Source: Isochrysis galbana | Lineage: Eukaryota > Haptophyta > Isochrysidales > Isochrysidaceae | NCBI GenBank assembly: GCA_018136815.1 | Contig: CM030940.1 | Span: 4,261,745-4,325,744 of the forward strand | Length of the DNA: 64,000 nt | Reading direction: 5' to 3' | Part shown: positions 21,346 through 33,471 of the stretch, piece by piece | How positions within the stretch are numbered: the first letter of the stretch is position 1 | Layout of the letters: every line of letters begins with the position of its first letter | Position numbers and translations under genes: made by a program | The notes under the pieces: generated by a model | The model's input: only the letters and a program-made list of their open reading frames with translations | Told to the model about the DNA's origin: nothing | Databases searched by the model: none

Positions 21346-22700
21346 GCAAACGGGCGAAGGGGGGCGGCTGGCGACAGGAGGAAGAGAGGAAGGGAGTGGC
21401 TCAAGACGTCCTTGTGGCTTGTGGCAGGTATCGGGGGGCGCAGTCATTTATTTCTTCGAGGACCGCTCGCGGCGCGAGCTGTAAGGGCCGTTCTGCTTCT
21501 CGGCGAGAGGTCCCCCCCCCCCCCCCGGTGTTTTTCCTCGGTGAGTCGTGCTTGCATGCCGACGTGCTGATCGCAAAGTGCGACCAATCATTCGCCGCCG
21601 GGGCAAAAGGTTTCGCCAAAGAGACTGCGTCCGCGGAATGGGACCGTTGCACCACGCGCTCGGAGGGCGAGGACTTAGTGACTCTTGCCACTCGAGTGAC
21701 CGACGCCTTTGTTCGCAAGATGAACGATCCGACGGTGACGGCCGCTAACGTCTTCAAGTTTCCTGCCTTCACGCATGAGATCAACGAGCGATTCGACGCC
21801 TGCGTCAAAGCCGACGAAAGCGACCGCGCACGGGGAGCGGAGAACTCGTTCGAGTTCCTCAAAGCGTGGAAGCGAGGCATAGAGGCGGTCGCCGCAGGAG
21901 ACGCGCCGCATCACTCGCTCTCTTGCATCTCGATCGCGCGCATGGTGTTGGCTCCAGCGGAGCAGGCACGTGCTGAGGCTTCGCGGAGCAGCAAGCAGAT
22001 GGACGGTCCGCTCACAATCGCCCACATCGACGACGTCGTCCGGATGGTCAAGGATCGCCTGGGTTCGTCGAAGCCGGCTCCGGACAAAAGCGACAAACCC
22101 TCGGCCGCTACCTCAGGAAGCGGCCGCGGCTCCGATACTCGAAATAATCGCAATGGAGATCGGTCCCACCAGGGACGCACCGACCACACCAGGGAGCCGC
22201 CTCCCAAGTTGGAGGGTGGACTCCCACCTCTCGACGCACCGCCATCGCAAAAGAGCCGCCGCTGCGCGCCGCCTTCGGACAACCTCGGCCATCCCGAGGG
22301 TGCCAAATGGGATTTGGAATCTTGGCGTAACGCCAAGGTTGACTTCGACCCGATGTCACGCTATTGTGGGCACGCTGATTTGGCTGCTTCATTCGCTAGG
22401 GCCCGTCCGACCGACGCGTCCATGAAGGTGCCTCGCACGCAGCGCCCTACGTCTGAGGGCGGCGTATGGACCACAGCCACCGGCTGTGCCTACTGTGCTT
22501 TCCGCCCCGCTCCTCCCGATCACGATACGTCTCGCCCCGACCACCCCGACAATTGGCGATATGGGACGGGCGATGGAGCCCATTCGCCGTACTACTGTCA
22601 ACCGTTCATCCGCTTCCTTTGCGAGGGCGAGCCGGAGATCCCTGACGCCCACCGCGCCTACCTTCGTCGTCTCGTCGTCCTTGGCCGCAACCGCCGTTAG
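21291..22700 (+). CDS. Gag-like ORF of a Ty3/Gypsy-type element (5' part from another repeat)
   Basis: The open frame gives 469 residues, but the first ~85 come from repeat family E; retroelement-like sequence starts about 21555. From there residues include EGEDLVTLATRVTDAFVRKM, a helical region to about residue 265, a hydrophilic Ser/Gly/Arg linker, and a C-terminal part with several Cys/His (SRYCGHADL, TGCAYCAF, YYCQPFIRF) that does not form a canonical CCHC knuckle. Position directly upstream of the methyltransferase and integrase ORFs, on the same strand, supports a structural (Gag) role. No protease motif is seen. Assigned by context and composition rather than by clear domain match. Confidence 0.45.
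   Translation: MSDFSFNYYQPPRNNYRLSKRAKGGGWRQEEERKGVAQDVLVACGRYRGAQSFISSRTARGASCKGRSASRREVPPPPPVFFLGESCLHADVLIAKCDQSFAAGAKGFAKETASAEWDRCTTRSEGEDLVTLATRVTDAFVRKMNDPTVTAANVFKFPAFTHEINERFDACVKADESDRARGAENSFEFLKAWKRGIEAVAAGDAPHHSLSCISIARMVLAPAEQARAEASRSSKQMDGPLTIAHIDDVVRMVKDRLGSSKPAPDKSDKPSAATSGSGRGSDTRNNRNGDRSHQGRTDHTREPPPKLEGGLPPLDAPPSQKSRRCAPPSDNLGHPEGAKWDLESWRNAKVDFDPMSRYCGHADLAASFARARPTDASMKVPRTQRPTSEGGVWTTATGCAYCAFRPAPPDHDTSRPDHPDNWRYGTGDGAHSPYYCQPFIRFLCEGEPEIPDAHRAYLRRLVVLGRNRR
21330..21550. repeat. Dispersed repeat family E segment at the 5' edge of the Gag-like ORF
   Basis: The stretch encoding SRTARGASCKGRS...PPPPPVFF on the plus strand matches, in the opposite orientation, 11480-11650 (SRTAHGASWKGRSS...SPPPRCFF). 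It is fused in frame to the following Gag-like sequence, so the retroelement is probably truncated here and no 5' LTR is retained. Confidence 0.55.
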
Positions 22701-22883
22701 GGAATAGGCGAGGCCGCCGCCATATGCTTCGTTGACTTCTCGATTCCTCGGCGGCCTGGACCGCCACCCCTCTCGCTTCTCGATACTTCTGTCACTTCCT
22801 CTCGCGTTTCATTTCGTACCTCTAACGTTTCGCCTCTCCGATCTACGAGCTCGCCGTCCCTCGGACGGCTGAGCAAAGCCTTC

Positions 22884-24602
22884 TTGTTGTCTTTCCAACC
22901 TGGGGATGCTACCCTAGGTTGCGATGCCGTCGTTCCCGAAGTTCGCGTTTTCGTTTCAGTCGTTCAATCGATCCGGAGTCACCCCCATCTGCTCATATGT
23001 GGTGGGGACGATTCGACTCCGGGAGTCCCGTTCTCTCTCGCCGTTCGTTCGCTACCTCCTTCGTCGCTCTCGTCGTCCTCGAATCATTCGTTCAATGCTC
23101 TCGATTACGAGCGCTCAACGCTAATTCTTGCCTTGAGCCCCGTCGCTGCCGATCCGTCTGCTGTCGCTAGTCAAATCTTGGATGGACTGGCCGATTTGTT
23201 CCCTCGAAACTCGCCGTTAAGCTGCCTTGGCCGTGCCAGCGAGGTTAGCCCCTCCGGATGGACGGTGGCCTACACTCTCGCTGTTCGCCGTTGGCTCGCG
23301 CCGCCTACGATGGTTGCGCCAACCCGATTGGGGTGGCGGCCGCTACCGACTAGCCTGTCTGCTGAATCCTCGCTCGTTGACGAAGAGGTATTCGCCACTA
23401 TGCCCTCCGTCGTGCAACGCGCATTTCGTCGATTGCTTCGTGCTCAACCCTCTCTATTCGCGTTCGATTCTCTTCTGGCTGCCGCGTCCCGTTCTTTTCG
23501 GATGGCTCGCACATTAGCCGCTTCGTCTCCGTCGATCCCGGTCACTCGCAATCCCGTATACGTTTCTGCTGTCGTTCCGCCTAGCCAAGTTTCAGCGCGC
23601 TTGACTCTGGTTCAAGCCGCTGAAGACTTGCTCGTTCATCTCACGCGCACTCGTCCTTCCTTGAAAGAGGGAGAGACCCTCTCGTACGTCCTCGATCTCG
23701 CTTTCCAACGTGCCGCTGCCCACGGTGCCGCGCACGTTGTGCCGAAAGATATCGCCGAGGCGGCACAGCTCGTTCTTCGGCCTGGTCAACCGCCTGAGTC
23801 TCCGGCTCAGGTACTTCCCATCCACTTCGACGAAATCTGTACCACGCTCGGTGACATTAGGCGTTACGTCGAGACCGTGCAGACCGACGGCATCTCGTGT
23901 CCTCGCGTCTTGGTTATCGGCGAGACGAGTGGAGTGGTCTCGTCGATGTTTCTTCTCGCTGGCGCTGATGTAGCGACGTGCGACCTGTTTCCGTCCGAAG
24001 TCGATTACGTTCCCCACTTCGACGGGGACGCGGATCTCGTCCAAGACCTCGGATGGGACCTGATTATCGCGCACCCGCCGTGCACCTATCTCTCGAACGC
24101 TGGCTTGAGGTGGATCCATTCCAACCCGCAGCGTATGTCTGATACGATTTCGGCCGTCGCGCAATTTCGCCGTCGCTTGAACGCCAGGGCTCCGTTGGCG
24201 GTGGAAAACCCGAAGATGCACCACTACGCCAAATCTCTACTCGGAGGTCTCGAAGCCACGCAATACGTCCATCCATGGCAACATGGAACAGGACACACTA
24301 AAGCTACGGGGCTCTACCTTTCGGCTAGCCTTCCCCTCGTCTCCTCACAACCCCGATCTCGATCATCGTCGCTTGCGCTGGCTCAGTCGCGAATCTTCGC
24401 GATGCCTGTTGCGATCAGGACTACTCTACCGACGAGTGCCGACGAGAGACGGCGAGAAGCTCTGCCTCTACGTGCCGAAGACGATGCGCCGCGCCTACCT
24501 CGAAGCCTTTCACGACCACCTGTGCCACCTCGGCGACAACCGAATGGCGCGCCTTCTACGAGACCGATATTTTTGGCCTGGGATGAACGCAGACGTCTGT
24601 GA
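22884..24602 (+). CDS. Retroelement ORF with phage-type cytosine-C5 methyltransferase-like domain
   Basis: 572-residue frame. The first ~340 residues are not recognised. Residues about 345-485 (roughly 23900-24335) form a class I methyltransferase-like domain. It has a motif I strand and turn (PRVLVIGETSGVVSSMFLLAG), the acidic second strand (VATCDLFPSE), DLGWDLIIAHPPCTYLSNAG with the PPC catalytic-type cysteine (motif IV), RAPLAVENPKMH with ENP (motif VI), and a C-terminal GHTKATGLYL. This is the pattern of phage proteins annotated as DNA (cytosine) methyltransferase-like. After the domain the frame continues about 90 residues over the start of the integrase ORF in another frame. Neighbours: Gag-like ORF 184 bp upstream; integrase ORF overlaps from 24283. 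Capture of a methyltransferase by a retroelement is the likely reading; activity and substrate are not shown. Confidence 0.7.
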   Translation: MLSFQPGDATLGCDAVVPEVRVFVSVVQSIRSHPHLLICGGDDSTPGVPFSLAVRSLPPSSLSSSSNHSFNALDYERSTLILALSPVAADPSAVASQILDGLADLFPRNSPLSCLGRASEVSPSGWTVAYTLAVRRWLAPPTMVAPTRLGWRPLPTSLSAESSLVDEEVFATMPSVVQRAFRRLLRAQPSLFAFDSLLAAASRSFRMARTLAASSPSIPVTRNPVYVSAVVPPSQVSARLTLVQAAEDLLVHLTRTRPSLKEGETLSYVLDLAFQRAAAHGAAHVVPKDIAEAAQLVLRPGQPPESPAQVLPIHFDEICTTLGDIRRYVETVQTDGISCPRVLVIGETSGVVSSMFLLAGADVATCDLFPSEVDYVPHFDGDADLVQDLGWDLIIAHPPCTYLSNAGLRWIHSNPQRMSDTISAVAQFRRRLNARAPLAVENPKMHHYAKSLLGGLEATQYVHPWQHGTGHTKATGLYLSASLPLVSSQPRSRSSSLALAQSRIFAMPVAIRTTLPTSADERRREALPLRAEDDAPRLPRSLSRPPVPPRRQPNGAPSTRPIFLAWDERRRL

Positions 24603-26205
24603 GCACATTCGCCAATGTCACGAGTGCACCTTAGCTAAGCCTCCCTTCCGCCACCTCGCAGACCCAAAGGGACCGCAGGTCGGCGCCTATCCGTTCGACA
24701 TCGTCTTCTGCGACGTCGTCTCGATGGCTCCCACGCACGACTTCATCAAGGGCTCTCGAGGCTTCGACAAGCTCCTCGTTTTCGTGGACTCGCTCACTCG
24801 TTGGATCGAGGCGGCCCCTCACAACGGCGACCCCTCGAGTGCCGACGCACTTCACGCCTTCATGTCGTACGTCGTTTCTCGGCACGGAGTACCAAGGCAA
24901 CTTCGCTCGGACTCTGGCAGCAACCTTGCTAGCCAACTCACCTCGATCATCCTTGAGCGCACTGGCACCGACCTACGGCCGAGCACACCTCATCATCACG
25001 AGAGCGTGGGCCTGGTCGAACGAGCTCAGCAAACATTGATCAACATGGCTCGCGCTACTGATGAAGGCGGCGGTCATTGGGTCGATCATCTCCCGTTCTT
25101 TCTAATGAGCATGCGCGCTTCAGCTAATCGCATTACCTGCATGTCGCCTGCTGCCTTGCTCTATGGCCGTGAGCTTCGCCTGCCTGCACAGCTTTCTGAT
25201 CCACCTGACACTGGCCCACCTCCCGAGTTACCTCAGGAAATTCGCTCGTACGCTTGGAAAATGCATTGTCGTTTAAAGGCGGCGTGGGCCGCGGCTTATG
25301 ATGCAACTTTAGAATCTCAAGCCGACGCACTCGCCGACACACTACGCACTCACTCTCCCCCTATCCAATTTGCCCCAGGTGATAGGGTGGTTCGCAAGAT
25401 TCCAGGACACCGCAACAAGCTCCTCTACCACTACAGCGGACCATACCGCATCGCTGAGGCGCTTGGCGCTGGCCGCTACCGACTACGCGACCAAGAAAAT
25501 CGCCTCCTCTCCGAGGAGGTGCATGTGACTAACCTCCGTCCCTACTATACCCTCACAGATGAAGATCCCGTCCAAACAAATGAGTATCTGGTTGATGCAC
25601 TTCTTGACCGCAAGGGTCGAGGCGATTCCAGACAGTACCTCGTCAAATGGCGTGGCTACGCGAAAGCTGCGGCCACATGGGAGCCGCTAGCCGAACTGCT
25701 TCGCCGCTGCGAGTCGCTCGTCACCGCCTATGATGATGCTCACCCCTTCCCTCCTCTTCGTAAGCCTCAGATGAGAAAGCGGGCTGCAGAATCACAATCT
25801 CAGACCGTCTCAACTCCACCGACGTCGCACGCAATCGAAGCTCCCGTGGGATCCGAGACCACTGGGTCGGATCATCAGGCCCCGCGCCGCTCGCCTCGTC
25901 TCGCACCGTCCTCGCACAGTGGCCCCATTGCTCATGTCTCCCATTTGCCCGTCTCAGCCCGCCCGTCTGTTGCCAACCCTGCAGGTCCAATGATGCGGCC
26001 GCAGCACGCGGTCTTCGTCCTCGGGCAGTGGTGGTACTCGTCGGGATCGTCGCGCGGTTCCCCGTGGTTTGGCTCCCACGCATTTGCGCACGATGCCCTT
26101 GCCTCGCCTACCATCGTTCGCTGTCGCTCCGAGGCTCTCGCTCGCCTGTCGCCATCGGATCGCACCCTCGTCTCTCTCCTCGATACACCCTCTGCGTTCT
26201 TCTGA
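24283..26205 (+). CDS. Ty3/Gypsy-type integrase with C-terminal chromodomain
   Basis: 640-residue frame with the order typical of chromovirus integrases. The HHCC zinc domain is at about residues 75-118 (HDHLCH, CEHIRQCHEC). The DDE core has D in VFCDVVSMAP, D in RSDSGSN and E in GLVERAQQTL. A GPY-type segment follows (VRKIPGHRNKLLYHYSGPYRI), and then a chromodomain at about 425-490 (EYLVDALLDRKG, QYLVKWRGYAKAAATWEP). A ~150-residue Ser/Pro-rich tail follows. All catalytic residues are present. The usual RT and RNase H that precede the integrase are absent: the preceding frame holds the methyltransferase instead, joined by an overlap of 320 bp in a different frame. The chromodomain would direct insertion to chromatin with a given histone mark. 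The frame is long and undamaged, so the copy may be recent. Confidence 0.92.
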   Translation: MEQDTLKLRGSTFRLAFPSSPHNPDLDHRRLRWLSRESSRCLLRSGLLYRRVPTRDGEKLCLYVPKTMRRAYLEAFHDHLCHLGDNRMARLLRDRYFWPGMNADVCEHIRQCHECTLAKPPFRHLADPKGPQVGAYPFDIVFCDVVSMAPTHDFIKGSRGFDKLLVFVDSLTRWIEAAPHNGDPSSADALHAFMSYVVSRHGVPRQLRSDSGSNLASQLTSIILERTGTDLRPSTPHHHESVGLVERAQQTLINMARATDEGGGHWVDHLPFFLMSMRASANRITCMSPAALLYGRELRLPAQLSDPPDTGPPPELPQEIRSYAWKMHCRLKAAWAAAYDATLESQADALADTLRTHSPPIQFAPGDRVVRKIPGHRNKLLYHYSGPYRIAEALGAGRYRLRDQENRLLSEEVHVTNLRPYYTLTDEDPVQTNEYLVDALLDRKGRGDSRQYLVKWRGYAKAAATWEPLAELLRRCESLVTAYDDAHPFPPLRKPQMRKRAAESQSQTVSTPPTSHAIEAPVGSETTGSDHQAPRRSPRLAPSSHSGPIAHVSHLPVSARPSVANPAGPMMRPQHAVFVLGQWWYSSGSSRGSPWFGSHAFAHDALASPTIVRCRSEALARLSPSDRTLVSLLDTPSAFF

Positions 26206-26721
26206 CGGTCGCGACTGTCACGCCCCTCCGATATCTCTTAACGCCGTCGTTTACGTTTGATCGCGGTACGGGAACGTACGGGAATTCTTTTCCAGTTCCC
26301 CCCACGGTCGCCGAATTTTCCCCCCGCGGCCGCCGAATAGTTCCCCCCGCGGGAAGAGAGGTATGGCTCGCCCCCCCTTTCGACCACGGAGGATGGATCT
26401 CCCTCCCCTTTCGCTGCGCTCTGTCAGGAGACCCCCGTACCTCGTCGTTTAGCTCGCGAGTGACGTGCCGAGCCCGTCGTACTATCTCGCCGTCTTTCGC
26501 CGTTGGCTGTTCGACTACTCATATATCGAAGAACAGGAGACGCCGCGTTGTGACTTGGGTGCCGCCACACCGCCCAAACATCCAGGTAAAACTCTCGTAA
26601 AAGAGAGAAGGGGATGGGTTGCAGCGTTGAGTCCTGCGGTCTGCCGCGCCGGCCGCCGATTCTACACTTATCGTCCGGACGGGTGTGGTACTTCCTGTCT
26701 CTTCGATCGTCGCGCACTATT
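26206..26721. other. 3' non-coding part / candidate LTR of the retroelement
   Basis: Just after the integrase stop, TGTCACGCCCCTCCG (from 26217) resembles the TGTCAC start of many Gypsy LTRs. No matching sequence exists upstream of the Gag-like ORF, so LTR status cannot be confirmed within the window. Confidence 0.35.
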
Positions 26722-26960
26722 CTTATAGTTCGTCGTTCGTCGTTCGTCGTTCGTTCTTCGATTCTCGATTCTCGATTCTCGTCGTTCCGCGTTCTTCGTT
26801 TCTCGTTCTTCGATTCATCGTCGATTCTCGATTCTCGTCGTTCCGCGTTCTTCGTTTCTCGTTCTTCGATTCTCGATTCTCGTCGTTCCGCGTTCTTCGT
26901 TTCTCGCTCTCGATTCTCGATTCTTGTCGTTCCGCGTTCTCATCGGTCCTCGATTGTTCG
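26722..26960. repeat. Minisatellite, units of about 50 bp built on TTCGATTCTCG
   Basis: Starts with TTCGTCG heptamers, then three to four longer units each containing ATTCTCGTCGTTCCGCGTTC and TTCGTTTCTCG. Directly downstream of the retroelement coding region. Confidence 0.75.
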
Positions 26961-27043
26961 TTGTTCGTAATTCGTAACTTCTCGGTGCGTCGCTCATCAC
27001 GTCTTCCGTCTTGGTTCGGCGTTGGGTGCACGGCTCTCCCTCC

Positions 27044-27125
27044 ATTCGGATTTATTGTTTCATTCGCTCTTCAGATTTATTGTTTCATTCGCTCTTCGGA
27101 TTTATTCGCTCTTCGCTCTTGGCTC
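27044..27125. repeat. Short tandem repeat around ATTTATTGTTTCATTCGCTC
   Basis: Two full 21-bp units and a shortened third. The following region to 27970 has no supported gene; it is CGT/CTC-rich. Confidence 0.6.
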
Positions 27126-27971
27126 ATTCGGTCTCGTTCAGGATTGCTCTTCTGCCTTTCTCGTGGCTTGCTTGGAGCTCTCCGATGTCCGTTAGGTTCT
27201 CTTCTTTCCTCGCGGGACGCTCGATCCTAGCAGGGGGGTGTCGCATTCGCGAATCGACACTCGTTAGGCTTCGCTCTTCTCTTCGTCGTTCGGTATTTAT
27301 CGTTATAATTCTCTCGTTCTCGTTCTCGGTCAAAAGCTTCGCTTGGATGCATGGGATCGTGGGTTGTGGAGCGCCCTCTCTCTTTCTCTCGAAAGAGAAG
27401 GGAAGTTTCCCTACCTTTCTTCCTCCCAGGCGCCTCGCAAATAGGTTTAATTTGCTATCTCTACAGCGGTTCTTTATCTGCTTCTTGGGGCAATCAGGTT
27501 TAATTTACGACCTCTTCGTATCTCCCCCTTAGGCACATCGCACTCCTTTCGTCTTATTTGGTAGGTCTCTTGGAATCTTGTGCGGCAGGATTGCCCCTCG
27601 TTTCCGTTATGGTGCGATTCCCCTTCCAGACGGGATCGCCGACAGATCGCCTTCTGATCGTCGTCCGTCGTTGTCTGGCCGGAGTGTTTGGGTTTGATTT
27701 CAGTCGAGTTATGTGAGAAAGTCGTGGGGCGAGAGTCGGGGTGTTTTCCTGGGTGTCTCTGTCCGTCGTCCTGTCGTCAGTCGTCATCCGTCGTCGCTCT
27801 CGCTCTCGTCGCTCTCGCTCTCGTAACACTCAGACCCTACAGCCTCGCCTCTCCTCGCCAGCCCCTGCCATCACAGCCCTCCTCACACTCGCCCTCGCCT
27901 CTCGCTACTCGCTCGATGTCGCTCTCGCCGCCGTCCTCGCCCTCGCTCAAGCCCGCCTGCCCGCCTTCCTC
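27126..27971. other. Unassigned, CTCG-rich
   Basis: No recognised coding sequence. 27790-27960 is tandem-like CTCTCGTCGCTCTCG and CTCGCCTC sequence whose open frame on the plus strand is Ser/Pro/Leu-rich and probably not a gene. Confidence 0.4.
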
Positions 27972-27997
27972 TGCTGACGGGCTTCAGCCCGTCAGCA
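27972..27997. other. Perfect 11-bp hairpin with TTCA loop
   Basis: TGCTGACGGGC-TTCA-GCCCGTCAGCA. No T-run or CTRR terminus follows, so neither an intrinsic terminator nor a Helitron end is supported. Confidence 0.55.
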
Positions 27998-28259
27998 CCT
28001 CCGAAGTGGTCTCCCTCTCCGCGCCTGCCGCCGGCTTCGCCCCTTCCTCATTGCCCTCAGGCCCATGGGCCATCCCAATTCGTCAGTTTGATTATATATA
28101 CCGCCATGCTGGGGCGTTAGAGGAGAAAAAACCAGTAGGTTAAACCTTCTGCGTCTGATCTTCCCGCCCCCGTGCGAGGTCAAAGTAAACCGGCTTCATC
28201 GCGGTTTGATCGCGAGGACTGAGGTCAAACCCCGATGACCGATGACTAACCCCGATCAA

Positions 28260-28570
28260 ACCCTGCAAACCCCCCCGAGGGTTAGGCATTTATTGACCGT
28301 GGTGCGATGCCCAATGAACAACCTCTGGGGGGTGGGCACCGACCACCACGAAAATCTTCGCCAAGAAGTGGTGCGATTCGCCCCCCCCCCCCCCAGCGCC
28401 CAGCGCTCACGCTCTACCCCGTAAAGAGTTGGCGGCCGCGCCCGCGCGCGCGGGGGGGGGAGGGGGATCGGTTGCTTCCCTCTTGATCTCCGCTGCAGCC
28501 TGGCAGTGGATTCCCGCCCCGATGCAGCGCCGTGTCGGGCGGCCGACCGTCCGCCCCGCCCGCCCCCCTT
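28260..28570 (+). repeat. Dispersed repeat family C, copy 2
   Basis: Homologous in inverse orientation to 17567-17830. Shared landmarks are TTGACCGTGGTGCGATGCCC (28297), CGAAAATCTTCGCCAAGAAG (28350) with GGTGCGATTCG, TCTACCCCGTAAAGAG, and GATGCAGCGCCGTGTCGGGC (28520). Confidence 0.65.
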
Positions 28571-29292
28571 CCCCCACTGGGCGGGAAAGCCTCTGGCGCC
28601 CCCCCCCCTCCCCAGAGCTCCTCCTCCTTCACAGGCGCGGCTAACCCCCCCCCCCCCCTCCCCCCCCTCTCCCCTCCCCCCTCCCCCCCACTCGCTTCGC
28701 GGCTCGAAATCTGGCGCGTACTCTCCTGGAAGAAAGGGCGGGAAAGAGTTCAGTGGCTCGAATCCATCCCCTCTCGAGCTTCTCCCCCACGCCCCCGGGC
28801 GGCCGACGGCCAATACTTTCTCCTCTTCTCGTCTCTCATCCCGAATCGGTGGCGGCCCTCTCGACTCCTCTTCTCAGCCGCGGGGGGGTGGAAGGATTCT
28901 CGCGATCTCAGCGAGGCTCGCCCCCCTTGGGTGGGACCAGAGTGGCCGATTTGTGCCGTGCAATCCTATCTCGTTGCAGCTCCTCGAAGAGAGCAGTGGC
29001 CAGAAGAGAGTGTGCGAGTCCTCGCGAAGCGAAGAGACGCCGTTCGAGAGGGTGGAAGCCAAGGGGCGGTGACCTCTGTCTCGACCGCCTTTCTCGTGTG
29101 AGAGCCGAGGAGATCGGCCATCGAGGATTATCGCGTGGGCGGGGGGGCGTCCGCGCGGCGGCGGCCCTTCCCCCCCCCGCCCCCCTTCCCTGCACCCCCT
29201 TCCCCCTTCCCCCCCCCCGCCCCCTTCCCTGCACCCCCCTTCCCCCTTCCCCCCCCCCCCCCACCAAGGCCCACCGCGGCGCGCTTCTTTCG

Positions 29293-29326
<34 letters not shown>

Positions 29327-29745
29327 CCTCTCTCCCTCTCCCTCTCTCCCTCTCCCCCCCCCCCCCCTCTCTCTCCCTCTCTCTCTCTCTCCCTTTCTCT
29401 CTGTCTCTCCCCCCCCCCCCCCCTTTTCCTCCCGGTCTCGCCCCCTCTCCGCCCCCCCCCTCCCCCACCCCCTTCTCTTCTCTCTCTTCTTCTTCTAACA
29501 TCAGCCTTCTTGCGGCCCCCCTCCAACCCCCCACGGGTCCCCCCCACCCCACCCCACCCCCCTCCCCGTCTCCATCCCCCGAAGCCCGCCCCCCAACCCC
29601 CTCGCCCTAGTCCTCGCCCCCCCTCCCCCCCCCGCTCCCCCCTTTCCTCCCCCCCCCACCGTCCCACACTCCCTCCCGAACCTCCCTCTCCCCAACCCCA
29701 CCCCCCTTCCCTCCCCCCCCCGCCTCCCCCCCTTTCTCCAAACGC
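28571..29745. repeat. C-rich / CT microsatellite tract upstream of the CDK gene
   Basis: 28571-28690 and 29160-29745 are C-runs with CT repeats ((CT)n at about 29298-29330). 28691-29150 is mixed sequence without a recognised gene. The tract abuts the first exon of the CDK. Confidence 0.6.
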
Positions 29746-31721
<1,976 letters not shown>

Positions 31722-32944
31722 GGCAGCCAGCACGGGTTCCGCCCGGCTCAGTCGCCATCGCACATTTCTGATTTCCATGCTTTGGGTGCGCCTGGCGACA
31801 CATGTCGGCGATGCGGTGCTGAGGCGGTGCAGTCCATCTGAGAATGAAATATGGTGTCCGCTTTGGTCATGCGCAGCAACGATGACGTGCGGCACCAGCT
31901 GCCGCACGTACAGTGTGCCCTCGAATCTTCGTCGTCGCGATCCTTGAACGAGCAAGATGGGTGCACCCCCCGCCACAGCTTGCCTGCCCCGACGACAGTG
32001 TGGAATAGCATGGGCGCATCAATGTCGCTGCTCGTCGATGACGCCACGCCGCCAAGCCAGCGTTGTGCGATGCCCGCGGTGAGCCATCTTGGCTTGACCG
32101 CCCATGCCTCGGCCGCGCCAATCGCTAGCCGTGGACGCTGGAAGAGGCTCCAAAAGACTTGCCGCAGGAGCCGCGCCAATGGCTCGCCATCGAATCATTG
32201 CCACTTGTAAACCCCACCCCTCACCTTCTAGGGCAACTTGCTACTGCGGGCCATCTTGAAGGTGGCCTCACGCTAGCTCTGCACTCCATTCCCATGCCAT
32301 CCTCTCATGCTTTTCATGGGAGGACGTTGAGTCAGCCTTGTCATAAGGCAAGCACAGATGCCGTCGACTGCGATGGAGTTCATAGAAGCATGCAGCTCGC
32401 CTGTCCTTCCCACGTGCCTTGCCGAGGAGGCAAGCGCCAGTTGAGACGAGGTGAAACCTGTGCGACCGGGCTTTTGCTGCCGAAACATACAATGCTTTCG
32501 GCCTGCGACAGCTCCTAATGAAAGAGTGTTTGTGTCTCAGGACATCGGCGATGCCAACGATGTCTGAGCTTGTATCCCAGTGCAATCCCGGCAACGCTTT
32601 CGCCTGAGTCTACGCCTGAGTCTAAACCCTCGCGACTGCTCCGCGCCGTGCACGCGAGATGAGATACTTTGCGGGATGACGTGTGTTAATCAGCGTGGGA
32701 TGGTGTCCGATGGTCGTAGGGTAGAGTAGTGTTGTCTGATGCGTGTTATTGGATTGCTGTATTGATTGTAGTTGTACATGCATTGGGTCCTCGCAGATCA
32801 TGTGCCATGTGCACCACGCCGGCATCGGACGATGTGTGTGTGCGAGCTGCGCTCCATATACGCCCACATGGCACATGTTGTAGAAGTGTAATTAATATAT
32901 ACTATATACTAGTACTACTAGCTACTAGTAGTACCATATCGATA
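31722..32944. other. Spacer without supported gene
   Basis: Short frames on both strands match nothing I know. A 13-bp perfect inverted repeat lies at 32799-32811 (CATGTGCCATGTG) and 32865-32877 (CACATGGCACATG) with 53 nt between. Confidence 0.45.
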
Positions 32945-33240
32945 TAATAACAATCGAGCGTCAGTACCGCTACTGCCACTAGCCTTGTACTAACACGACA
33001 ACCCGGCGCCCATCATGGTCTCACTGCAACAAAGGGCACAATTTATACCATTCTAAGCACCAATTTCGAACCTATCGAGAGCACCTGGGCCGGACCCCGG
33101 ACACCGACCGATGAAAAGAAAAAGACTTTGGAAAGAAGGGGGAAGGGGGCAAGATAAAAAAACATCTGAAGATTCAGGCTACTACCGCTAGCTACAAAGG
33201 ACCACGTACTCACGGTACTGACTCACGCCATCATCGCCTA
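32945..33240. mobile_element. Terminal fragments of family B-like and A-run/CTGAAGATTC elements
   Basis: 32955-33003 shares its sequence (AGTACCGCTACT..., TTGTACTAACACGACAAC) with the terminus of the element at 11292-12218. 33152-33190 has AAAAAAACATCTGAAGATTCA then GGCTACTAC, the motif also seen at 1405 and 60786. No complete element is delimited. Confidence 0.45.
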
Positions 33241-33471
33241 AAACAAACATTCTTGAAGGTGTCCGCTATGCTACTAGCTAGTGCCTCGCATTCGCACGCG
33301 ATCGCGTCGCCATCGCCTATGCCCCGTACCACTACTCTCCTTTCCGCTTTCCGCTCCCCCCCTCGTTCCTTTTTCCTCGGTTTTGGGGGGTCGGCCCATG
33401 TACACTACTTTGGGCCTCGCGTTGGGGAGCGTTGTCGTCATTGCCGACGTCGGCGAACGAGCCGTGCCTAA

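Noticed and set aside
27972-27997. Helitron 3' end or bacterial-type terminator
   Set aside because: Strong hairpin, but neither CTRR terminus nor T-run follows, and no Rep/helicase is near.
26206-28143. Second gene downstream of the integrase
   Set aside because: Frames are Ser/Arg/Phe-rich translations of TTCG/CTCG tandem repeats.
31722-32944. Antisense gene at 31748-32179
   Set aside because: No domain, many alternative frames, no splice support.
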